Positions 46,593 to 55,120 of a DNA stretch of 64,000 nt are shown in pieces. Below the pieces are notes generated by a model, which ran no database searches, was not told the DNA's origin, and saw nothing but the letters and a program-made list of their open reading frames with translations. This DNA comes from Dromaius novaehollandiae. Its lineage: Eukaryota > Chordata > Aves > Casuariiformes > Dromaiidae. Every line of letters begins with the position of its first letter. Positions within the stretch are counted from its first letter, which is position 1. The stretch is from positions 143,051,017 to 143,115,016 of the forward strand of contig NC_088099.1 in assembly GCF_036370855.1 (NCBI RefSeq), written 5' to 3'. The translations under genes were made by a program, and so were the position numbers.

Positions 46593-47280
46593 GTGGGGGG
46601 AGGTCTCTGAAGTGAAGCTGAACAAATAGGAAAAATGGAACCAAGCCGTAACGACGCATCAGCAGTATTTCCGAAGCAGCACGGCACTCCAGCAAACACA
46701 GCACCAACCACCGAAGCACAGCCTGGCCTGAGACCCTGCTCTTCAGAGGCTGACACACGGAGCCGCCTTTTCTGCTTTATCACAAGTCTGGCAGGAAGAA
46801 GAACCGGCCTCCTCAGACCCCGCAGCTAGCAGAACACGCGGGCGCTGCCGCTGCCGCCAGCAGGCCGGGGCCCGGCACGGCCTAGCAGCACCGACCGCCA
46901 CGGCCGCCCGCCGCGCCGCGAGCTCGGGGGATCCCGTCGGGGCGCCCCGCAGGCCCCGCGGCGGCCAGCCCGAGCCCCCGGGCCGCGCTTCCTGCCTCCC
47001 GCCGCCGCGGCGGGACCCAGCGCGGCGAGGCCGCCCTCGCTTCACCTCAGCCCCGCGGAGGGGGGGGGAGCCGGGCCCCCTCCCCCCAGGCCGCGTGATC
47101 TCATGTGTCAGGAAGCGCCGCGCCGCCCCCCGCCGCGCCCACCCGGATGCGGGCAGGCGAGGCGGCACTGACTCAGCCGGCGGCGGCGGCGGGGACTCGC
47201 CGCGGGCCGCGCACACGCCGCGCTGACACACGCGCCACGCCGCTGGGCAGCCGCCGATCACGCGCGGGCGCCGCGCGCCC

Positions 47281-47317
47281 ATTGGCCGGCGCCGCACACA
47301 CCTTTGCGGCCGATTGG
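47281..47317. promoter_or_regulatory. KLF10: Paired inverted CCAAT boxes, promoter A
   Basis: ATTGG at 47281-47285 and 47313-47317 are spaced 32 bases, the roughly three-turn spacing typical of NF-Y pairs. They lie 60-170 bases upstream of the donor at 47452. Confidence 0.65.
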
Positions 47318-47349
47318 CGGCGGGCGGCGGGAGGCCCCGCCCCCCGCGC

Positions 47350-47451
47350 GGGGCTGGCGGAGCCGCCACCTGAATGGGGAGCTGCGAACAAAAAGGGAAA
47401 AATCAAGGCAGCGGCCGGAGAGCGCCCGCGCCCGCCTCGGCTCCGCCGCCG
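47350..47451 (+). other. KLF10: KLF10 candidate first exon A
   Basis: The donor GTGAGT starts at 47452; the exon start is approximate, placed after the CCAAT pair. An ATG at 47374 opens 26 codons (MGSCEQKGKN... ending APPP) that stay in frame with exon 2. If used, this would add 29 residues before the MEM start. The ATG context is weak (T at -3), so the exon may simply be leader. Confidence 0.55.
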
Positions 47452-47564
47452 GTGAGTGCCACTGCCCTGCCGGGGCCGCCCGGGGCCGGGGTGTCAGGGG
47501 GCAGGCGGGGCATCCCGGCGGCGGCCGTGCGAGCCCCGGCGCGGGGGAAGCCGCGGGATCCCGA

Positions 47565-47588
47565 GGGAGGGAGGGAGGGAGGGAGGGA
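47565..47588. repeat. (GGGA)6 tandem repeat
   Basis: Six perfect GGGA units lie in KLF10 intron 1, inside the CpG island. They could form a G-quadruplex on the plus (and RNA) strand. Confidence 0.95.
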
Positions 47589-48245
47589 GCGGGGAATCCC
47601 GAGGGGGCAGAGCGGCGCAGCAGGAGGGGCCGCCCGCTGCGGCGGGAAGAGCGGCGGGGTGAGCGCGCGGGAAGGGGCGGCCGGCGCGCGGCGGCGGCCG
47701 GCGGGGGAAGCGCGGACACCCGCGGGAGGGAGGAAGGGATGCTGCTGGGAGCCGCCGGCGCGGGCGGGACGGGGACGGGCGCTGTGCGAGCGCGGAGCCC
47801 GGCGGGGAGCGGCGCGGCGGGCTCCGGGGGGACACGTGCGGGGCGCGGGCCGGGCCCCCGCGGCTCTCCGCCCGGCGCTGGCTGGGGTCGGCGCCCGCAA
47901 GTCCCCCCCTCCGCCGCGGCGGGAGGCGCCGGGCGCTGACCCCTGCCCAGCCCCCGCCCTCTGAGGCGAGGCGCCGCGTTTCCCCGCGCCGGGCTTCCCC
48001 CGGCTCCCCGACCCGTGTGGCAGCGGCGGGGGAGCCGACGGGAGAGCGGCTGGCAGCCCCCCGCCGCCGCCGCCTCCCTTCCTGCCGGGGCCGCCGCCGC
48101 CTCCCTCAGGGCGGGGGCGGCCGCACGGCGAAGTGGGTGAAGGGTCGCGGCGTAGCCCCGCTCACGTTTCCCCGCGCCGCCGAGCAGCCGTTGATCACGC
48201 TTTGTTCACATGTCCCCGCCCCGGCCGCGCCTCGCCCGGCGCCAG

Positions 48246-48283
48246 CCAATGGGCGCCGGCGCGGCCCGGCCTTGGGAGCCAAT
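48246..48283. promoter_or_regulatory. KLF10: Paired CCAAT boxes, promoter B
   Basis: CCAAT at 48246-48250 and 48279-48283 are spaced 33 bases, followed by GC boxes (GGGGGCGGGCGG near 48320). They lie 76-113 bases upstream of the donor at 48360, the normal distance for a core promoter. Confidence 0.65.
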
Positions 48284-48309
48284 GGGGGGCGGGCGGGGGC
48301 GGCGCGCGC

Positions 48310-48359
48310 CCGCGCGGCGCGGGGGCGGGCGGTTTGGAAGGCCGGCGGGGTGCGCCGAG
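48310..48359 (+). other. KLF10: KLF10 candidate first exon B
   Basis: Sequence ending TGCGCCGAG is followed by donor GTGAGC at 48360. The start is approximate. It would be a short noncoding leader spliced to exon 2 at 49321. No transcript evidence was available. Confidence 0.4.
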
Positions 48360-48480
48360 GTGAGCGTGGCGCGCGGCCAGCGCCCCCCTCCCCCCCCCGC
48401 CCCGCCCCCGCCCGCCCGCCCGCCCGCGCGGGGAGCCGAGGGCGGGAAGGCGGCGGCCGGTAGCGGGAGCCGCGTCCGCG

Positions 48481-48498
48481 CCCCCCCCCCCCCCCCCC
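48481..48498. repeat. Poly(C) run of 18
   Basis: Eighteen C in a row lie within KLF10 intron 1, with further C-rich sequence about 100 bases upstream. It is a likely assembly or sequencing trouble spot. Confidence 0.9.
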
Positions 48499-48536
48499 GG
48501 ATTACTCAGAGGATGGTTAAGCCCCAGCGCCAAGAT

Positions 48537-48594
48537 GCGGCTTAACCGTGGCCCCGCCGGAGCGGCTTAGGCGCGGCTTACCGAGACGCGGCTT
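48537..48594 (+). repeat. KLF10: Four GCGGCTT(A/T) motifs in 58 bases
   Basis: GCGGCTTA occurs at 48537, 48562 and 48573, and GCGGCTTT at 48588. Spacing is irregular. A related inverted GGTTAAGCC lies just upstream. It could be a clustered factor-binding motif in the CpG island. Confidence 0.7.
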
Positions 48595-49320
48595 TTCCGC
48601 CCGGTCTCACCGGCTCGGGGAGGGCTCGCAGCGGCGGGCGCGCCGTCTCCTGGAACCAGAGCCGCGCTGCGGGGGCGCCGTGGGAGCGGGGGCGCATGTC
48701 GCCCGGGAGACTCCGCTCGGTTCGTGCCGCGAGGAGCCCGCCCGGGGGTGGGGGTCCGCGCGTACCGCGGTTCTCCGCGTTGGGGGTTTTCTGTGTCGGG
48801 GGGCGTGAGCTTTGGGTGTTTTCTGGAACTTTTTTTTGGAGGCTAATAGCTTTTGAAGGAAAGGTGCCCCAGTCTCAGTACGGTCCCTTTTTTGTATGTC
48901 AAAAAAAAGCATGATATTAGGGCTGTGTTTTAAGCAAAATGAATGAGGGGAGAGGGGGGAAGAAGTCATTCTAGGGTTTTTTTTTTTTTTTTGAATATTT
49001 TGTGAGGAAGAACTTTCAGACACTCAACACTTACAATACAAAATAACTTAAACTGCTTAAGAATAAAGGGGATTCTTTTTGTGTGAAGAAACTTCATAAT
49101 CTTTACCAGATGACCAGATTTCCCTCCCAGCTTCATAAAAATATTACATAATGAAGAAAGGGGACAGGAAAATGCAGACATACCAAACATTATCAAGCAT
49201 GTGTGTCTTGTACAGGTTGTGGTGTTCTGCTTTTTATGATGCCTTCAGACAACAGTGAAATATCGAAACTTGGGGTGAAGCTCAAAACTTTTTTTTTCTT
49301 TTTTTCTCCAACACAAACAG

Positions 49321-49560
49321 GAGAAAGAAATGGAGATGATGACTGAGAAACAGAGAGATAGCAGGTATTTCTGGAACAATACCCCTGAAAAAAGTGATTA
49401 TGAGGCTGTAGAGGCCCTTATATCTATGAGTTGCAACTGGAAATCAGACTTCAAAAAATATGCAGAAATGAGACCTATAACTCCAGCGTCTGATGTGTCA
49501 GAAGAGAGTGATGAGACTTTGCTTCCTGGAGCAGCAGACTTCAGTGCTATACCAGCATTT
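49321..49560 (+). CDS. KLF10: KLF10 exon 2, residues 1-77
   Basis: The acceptor AACACAAACAG ends at 49320 and the donor GTAAGT starts at 49561. The first nine bases (Glu-Lys-Glu in frame) precede ATG 49330, so an upstream coding exon could be joined in frame. It carries the Sin3-binding helix and the conserved [15 protein letters not shown] segment. Confidence 0.95.
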
Positions 49561-51745
49561 GTAAGTTTTTACAACTGTGTGTGTGTGTGTGTGTGTGTTT
49601 TTAACAATCAGTGTGGTAATATGTTGATAGCAATACCCCTCTTACTTTGCCTTTTTCCCCTGCCTAGTGCCTGACTCCACCCTACAGCCCTTCTGACTTT
49701 GAGATGTCTCAAATAATTCATCCGCTGGCACCAGCGCCATCTACAGTGCAATGCAAATTGTCCACTGAGCCTGCAAAGCCTCCTCTTGCTCCATCACATA
49801 AAGAGGCTGACGGGTCTCCAGCACCGAGACCTTTGAAAGCTCAAGCAACAAGTGTTATTCGCCATACCGCTGATGCTCAGCTTTGCAATCGCAAAACCTG
49901 TCCAGTGAGAACAGCCAGTGTGCTGAAATACCAGGACAGTGTTTCAAGGGAAACAAATAATAAACAAAACAATGAAGCAGAACGTTTGGTTCGTTCAGCT
50001 GCATTGTCTAACAGAGCAAGTCATGAAAGTGGTAAATTGCCAGCTGTGGAGGGGAAAACTGCAGAACCAGCTGTCAGTCCTGTGCCCTTGACAAAGCCTG
50101 CAATCAGCAGAGCTGAGTCTGTTCCTGGATCAGCACAGCAGCCAGCAGTGGTGGCACCACCGTGCCCTGTCCAAGGAAGTGGAGTCCCCCCTGTGCCAGT
50201 AATTTGCCAGATGGTCCCCCTGCCTACAAACAACTCGGTTGTCACAGCGGTAGTGCCCAACGCAACGCCAAGCCAGCAGTCAGCTCTCTGTCAGCCCATG
50301 GTGTTCATGGGTACTCAAGTTCCCAAAGGTGCAGTTATGTTTGTTGTGCCCCAGCCAGTTGTGCAGAACACGAAGGCTCCCATTATTAGTCCCAATGGCA
50401 CAAGACTCTCTCCTATTGCCCCTGCTCCTGGCTTCATCCCTTCTGCAGCAAAAGTCACTCATCCAGTTGATTCTTCAAGAATAAGAAGTCACATTTGCAA
50501 CTACCCAGGATGTGGGAAAACTTACTTCAAGAGCTCCCATCTGAAGGCTCACGTCAGAACACACACAGGTTGGTTACCATAGCTGGATGTTAATAGTTTG
50601 TGTAGAAAGCTGTGGCTGTATGCTGCTTGTTAATGTTCTAGTGATTACTTGGTTTCTTCGTGGAACAAAATATGAAGCAGCAATGAAATATTTCTTCTGC
50701 TAGTGCATGTTGTAATGCCACCTCATCTTTGACAGGAAGTCTCCCAGAGGGGAAATTGATTCAGCAGTTTATTTGTGCTGGATGTTCTTACATGTCAGAA
50801 GGCATTCAGTAGTCTGTCTTAAAAGTGTTGGAAGCAAGGGCTTGTTCAAATGTATATGCTTTCCACAGTAGCTTATCAGACATCTCCACAAGACTGCCTT
50901 TGTCAGAAGTGGATAAAATTTGAGAGTAAAGAGATTTTCTTATGAAAGAATACAATTATCCACCCCAAACTATTTCTATATTGGTTATTTTAGAGTAATT
51001 TCTCCAAGCAGACAAACTTCAGCTCTTAATCACAGTAGCAAAAGGAGTCATGTATGCTTTGACATTGGCTTACAGTGCACTACCAGAGCTCTGTTACATA
51101 AAAATGGAACTAATGTTATTACAGGTTGCATTTCAGAAGGTCATTTTGGTAATGCTAAGTCATCATAATCTACAGTACATGTAGAGCTGAGGGTGCAAAT
51201 TCAGCTCTTTTGAGACATAAAGAATGTCTTAAATTCTTTGTTTTCCAGAGTGTGTTTAGCCCTTTGTACTACCTAGCTTTGATAGTGAGTTTTCATGTTT
51301 ACATCTAAGTTTTTCACATTGCATATCTATATATTTATATATACTTAGGTATATATCAATAAAAATAACATTTATGTAGATTTTGGCTCAACTGTCGTAA
51401 TAGAAACTTTTTATAAAACATCAAAAGTCAAGGCAATAGTACTGTTGCTCAGTACTCACAATTTTTTTCATCTTCTCCCCGCCAGGAGAAAAGCCCTTTA
51501 GTTGCAGCTGGAAAGGCTGTGACAGAAGGTTTGCACGTTCTGATGAACTGTCTCGTCATCGCCGAACACACACTGGTGAGAAGAAGTTTGCCTGCCCCAT
51601 GTGTGAGCGGCGGTTCATGAGGAGCGACCACTTAACGAAGCACGCACGTCGCCACTTATCAGCTAAGAAGTTACCAAACTGGCAAATGGAAGTGAGCAAG
51701 CTAAATGATATTGCTGTGCCGCCCACATCTGCAACCACACAGTGA
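49330..51745 (+). CDS. KLF10: Krueppel-like factor 10 / TIEG1 (complete, three coding exons)
   Basis: Joining 49330-49560, 49668-50568 and 51486-51745 gives 1392 bases, 463 residues plus TGA (human isoforms 469 and 480). KLF10 is a nuclear, TGF-beta-inducible repressor that binds GC boxes, represses SMAD7 and affects growth, bone and immune genes. The Sin3-interacting helix ([12 protein letters not shown]) is at about residues 24-35. A second repression motif, [12 protein letters not shown], is at 78-89. A third region spans [10 protein letters not shown] (about 254) to [14 protein letters not shown] (about 318-331). Three C2H2 fingers follow: Cys354/Cys359/His372/His376, Cys384/Cys389/His402/His406 and Cys414/Cys417/His430/His434, joined by TGEKP/TGEKK linkers. 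The tail is [20 protein letters not shown]. The start MEMMTEK matches human isoform b; the human isoform-a leader peptide was not found. KLF11 is excluded by the C-terminus and by synteny. Confidence 0.97.
49561..49667 (+). other. KLF10: Short KLF10 intron with a TG repeat
   Basis: This intron is 107 bases. The (TG)n run at 49576-49598 starts 15 bases after the donor. The acceptor is CCCTGCCTAG. The length is not a multiple of three, so retention would shift the frame; it reaches TGA at 49672-49674. Confidence 0.9.
49576..49598. repeat. (TG)n microsatellite
   Basis: About 11 TG units lie in the 107-base KLF10 intron. As RNA it is a UG repeat, the kind bound by TDP-43 and CELF proteins. Confidence 0.95.
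49668..50568 (+). CDS. KLF10: KLF10 exon 3, residues 78-377 plus one base
   Basis: This is the large 901-base central exon, from [10 protein letters not shown] through the Pro/Ser/Thr-rich repression region to the end of zinc finger 1 (HVRTHT). The donor context ACACACAG/GTTGGT is non-consensus after GT but matches the human junction inside TGEKP. The intron that follows (50569-51485) is AT-rich with no recognised element. Confidence 0.96.
51486..51745 (+). CDS. KLF10: KLF10 terminal coding exon, residues 378-463
   Basis: The acceptor CCCCGCCAG ends at 51485. It encodes zinc fingers 2 and 3 ([20 protein letters not shown], then [20 protein letters not shown]) and the conserved tail, with TGA at 51743-51745. 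The contact residues (R-S-D-E-L-R and R-S-D-H-L-K) are those expected for GC/CACCC-box binding. Confidence 0.97.
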
Positions 51746-53025
51746 AAGAACTTACCTTGAAGATGGTGGTATTAACTGTTGTCACTGGAATATGCCAGTT
51801 AAAAAATAGGCTTTTGCTCCAGGTCTGTGATTCTCCGGTGCCAGCCGCTAATGGCACTGCAGCAGAGAGGCAAAGGCAGCCTGTGCTTGGTCACAAAAAT
51901 GTTGCTGAGAGAACCAGTGGCTGGAAGAGCGAGTGTCTTTTGCACTGGAAAGGAGAGAGAGAAAGTGAAGGTTCTAGAGCAGAGCAGCACACACTGTGCA
52001 AGTTTTGAATTTTGCAAATTACTCATATATACTACAGATTGGTCAAGCATAAAATGTTACTGAAGGTTTGCCGCTGATCCTTGAGACCAACTCAAATTTT
52101 AGATTTCAGTTGTCGATCTTCAGTGGAACACAGATTAGAAAAACAGCAATGTATGGGTGCACACTTAGAAGCCCAGGGTGCGCCTGTATAAGATGATCTA
52201 AATCAGTTTTCCTACTTTTGCCACCTTTTCTTGGTAGGATTTCCCCCTCTCCCTGCCCCCTTGTGTTCTCAGGCCCAGTCATGAGGCATGATTTGGTGCC
52301 AAACTCCTGGGGATTTAGGCCTAGCCTCCTGCATAGGGTGTTTAAAATATCAAGTATACCAGCTTTATACTACTGTCCAAAGGGGGTTTTGAATGGGGGT
52401 TAAGGGCTGCCATTGGGGCAGGTGGAGGGTAGAGAAAGTTTCTGAATCCTCATTAGCTTTGTTGTAATATTTTCCCAGCTTCTTTTGAAAGCTTTGTGAT
52501 TATTACAATTGGTTATACTTAGGCATCATGTGATGCTTCTGCTTTTGTGTTGCTTATGGATTCCTTTAAACCTTCTCAAAATCCTGTATCGCTGCATTTT
52601 TCATAAACAGATACAGTGCACTTTTAATTAAAAAATGTAACTGTGTAAACTACTTGGGTTGATTAAGAAAGAAAAACAAGAATCTTAGGCTTCTTGATGG
52701 TGTTAATTCTTTGAAAGATGGTTTAATACTAGAGATGGAATATGGATGTATTCTGTATTGTATTAAATTAGAAAGTCAAGTGATTTGAAAAGTAAAATCA
52801 GGCAGTAAAGACACCAGCTCTGAATTAAAACTAGATTTTGTGGTAAATAATGCATCAACTTTCACTATTTCTATTTTATCATATTATATTGAGGACACAT
52901 ATCAGAAGGTGAACAGTTTGAAAATAGTGTATTAGATACGCTCTTTTGTGACTACTTAAAAGATTTGCACATTTCTTATGTTGTACTTTATACTTTGTTT
53001 ACAATAAAAACAGTTTTCTTTAATA
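51746..53025 (+). other. KLF10: KLF10 3'UTR
   Basis: This is about 1.28 kb from the stop to just beyond AATAAA at 53003-53008. It becomes AT-rich after 52.4 kb. The length agrees with KLF10 3'UTRs in other vertebrates as I recall them. Confidence 0.8.
53003..53008 (+). terminator. KLF10: KLF10 polyadenylation signal
   Basis: A canonical AATAAA preceded by TTGTTTAC and followed by CAGTTTTCTTT, a T-rich downstream element. Cleavage is expected near 53,020-53,030. Confidence 0.85.
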
Positions 53026-53306
53026 TGCACCTCTCTCTTCCCTTTTCTGTGTAACAGAACTTGAATAGTGTTATTTCCTTGCATGGAAAATAACCTCAAA
53101 ACAAGTATGGTGTCCATCAGTGTCTGTCTGTCTTGACCAGTGAGACTCTCTCCTAATATTTGATTTATAGGCTCTATAAGGCCAACTTGAATGGAATTTG
53201 AAGTCAGCACTTACTGTCTTGAGTCTTTCCCCCTCCCCCCTTTCCCCAGGCACCCAAAAATGAATGTGCTTATGTGGGCCATTATAACACTGGTCAAAAA
53301 TATTTC

Positions 53307-53336
53307 TTTTTTTTTCTTTTTTTTTTTTTTTTTTTT
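53307..53336. repeat. Poly(T) tract with one C
   Basis: It is 30 bases of T interrupted once at 53316. It lies about 280 bases past the KLF10 poly(A) signal. Confidence 0.95.
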
Positions 53337-54090
53337 GGCTACTCATGGAATTGCAATTTCTTCTCCAGAATGAAACTGAGGCCCCTATTTTAGGTGGCCA
53401 GGCCATGCGGATGAAGGTGCCAGACTCCCCCAGTACAGTGTGTGACTCGCATTCCTCGGAGTCATTGCCTGCCGCTAGCCAGAAAGCGACAGGGAGACAG
53501 ATGTGTACTGAGTCTCACCATTCTCTCGGGTATGGGTGTGTTTGCCCATCGAGGAGCCTCAACTAGAGCTGTGTCCTAAAGGCAGCTTGTATATAATTCC
53601 CACAGGAAACAGAGCAGGGAAGTGGGTTTTTTTTAACCTTTTCAGTACAGGAGGTAGCTCTACAGTCTCTCTGCCTTCTACTGCCTCTGCCTTTATGCAG
53701 TGGATAATTACTTAGAGGTGTTTACGTGGGCTCTTCCATGTCCTGATCTGATTCTCTCCCCTGCCTGCAGGGATTCCCAAGTTTCATAATTGCGTGGCTG
53801 TTGACTCACTGCCGTTCCCTATTTGGGATGAGGCACTCCTTGCCTTTCCTGTTTGACACAGGGCCCTGTGTAAGGAAGAACTCAAGTCATTGCACTTTCT
53901 TCTTATTCCAAGAGGGAATGCCTAATGCAGGAGATGCTTCCTTGTGTGCATGATCCTGGTCTTGCCACAAACACCTCCTGTATTTTATATTTCACAGTTA
54001 TTGGATAAAATATTTTAACAGCCCTGGAAGTAGGGTCTGAAGCCTTTCCCATGTATGCAGCTAACCATCTAGCTACAAAGCCAGGTCCCT
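53307..54090 (-). mobile_element. Candidate old tRNA-headed retroelement with poly(A) tail
   Basis: On the minus strand a tRNA A-box-like GTAGCTAGATGGTTAG lies near 54075 and is followed by CATGGGAAAGGCTTCAGACC. About 700 bases further on the strand runs into a 30-base A-tract with one interruption (T-tract 53307-53336 on the plus strand). This head-plus-tail arrangement fits a pol III retroposon, but the body is longer than a usual SINE and the family is not identified. It may be two unrelated parts. Confidence 0.3.
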
Positions 54091-55089
54091 TTTTCAGCTT
54101 GTTTTCTGGCACAGTGAGCCTTGAATTTAGTTTTGTACAGTGGCATCACATAAGGAGGGCACAAAGAAAGTGCCACCTTCCTCCCCCCCCCATCTTCATC
54201 CTGTCCACAGTCTACTGGCTGCAGTAGACCCACAGGCAGAGCGTGCTGTGGTTTTGCACCCCCTTGGTTCAGGAGGGAACTGAGCTTAAGTCTGACTTCC
54301 CAAGCAGGCACTCTAGACACTCCGTTGCTGTACAAACGGCGAGGAAAGGGAGTTTCTGCACCGTGACCATCTCTGTCGCCTGTGTCCTCCGCAGAAAAAG
54401 CAGCCGCTGGCGCTTTGCGTGCAGCAGCCGGCTCTGGAGGTGTGCGAGGGGCAGGCTCTGCGAGCACCCACAGATTGGTCACCTCCGAGGAGGCTGGCAG
54501 AAGAAAGCCTGTTTCGAGATCCCCGTCAAGTATAGACATGAACTAGGCATTGAACTGCTCAGTTGTCAAGACTGTGATACTTTAAGCAACTTAAGGTGGA
54601 AGGTGCTGAGGCACAGCCAGCTCACAGGCAGCAACCCTCAGCAGTGCCCACCCTCGCTCGTGCGGGCACAGTCGCTTCGCACGAGACGGCCGCAGCTTAG
54701 ATCAGCAAGACCAAGGGCAGCCTCCTGTCAGCCTTGACTACGTTAAGGCAGTGCTGCAACGATTTCTCGACTTTGCTGCTACCGGTGGAGGTGAGACAGT
54801 CGTCACCAAGATGGATTTGCCGGTAGGGATTAGGTACCAGAAACTTCTCGTGACTGAGTGTTGCCGATGCCACGTACGCTGCCTCTGCACCTTGGTATCT
54901 TCCCAGCGCTAGAGCAGAGCTGGAGCACTAGCGGCAGCAGCAGGGAGGTCTTAGCAGCACCAAAAACCCCAGGCCCTCTCCAAACTCTGTAATGATGGAA
55001 AGGAAGAGTCGGCAACACAGGTGGCCCTCCAGGAGCGCTAATATATGCAAAGCAATTATTTTATCCCATCGTTTCTACCCCTTTGCATC

Positions 55090-55120
55090 GTCAATGTATC
55101 CAAAAGTCAATGTATCCAAA
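55090..55120. repeat. 16-bp tandem duplication
   Basis: GTCAATGTATCCAAA occurs twice in tandem at a 16-base period. It is a local slippage duplication. Confidence 0.85.

Larger units (their letters stand above)
35571..46830. other. AZIN1-KLF10 intergenic, mixed composition
   Basis: This is about 11 kb with no supported gene. It includes a palindrome-like element at 36148-36233, a purine-rich plus strand at 44.28-44.95 kb, and AT-rich sequence at 45.1-46.5 kb. Short ORFs up to about 146 codons (43305-43745) have no recognisable domain. Upstream KLF10 enhancers may lie here, but none can be named. Confidence 0.5.
46830..48790. promoter_or_regulatory. KLF10: KLF10 CpG island with two candidate promoters
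   Basis: This is very high GC and CpG density over about 2 kb, immediately upstream of the KLF10 coding exons. It contains an AP-1/MARE-like TGACTCAGC at 47169-47177, paired CCAAT boxes at 47.28-47.32 kb (ATTGG orientation) and at 48.25-48.28 kb (CCAAT orientation), many GC boxes (e.g. CCCCGCCCC near 47336), and a CACGTG E-box at 47833-47838. Two good splice donors follow the two CCAAT pairs (47452 and 48360). KLF10 is a TGF-beta and serum-inducible early gene, so AP-1 and GC-box control is plausible. Confidence 0.8.

Noticed and set aside
46743..47964. Long ORFs (up to 211 codons) in the KLF10 CpG island
   Set aside because: Stop-poor CpG-island sequence; all but a possible 26-codon KLF10 leader are out of frame or run through splice donors and promoter elements.
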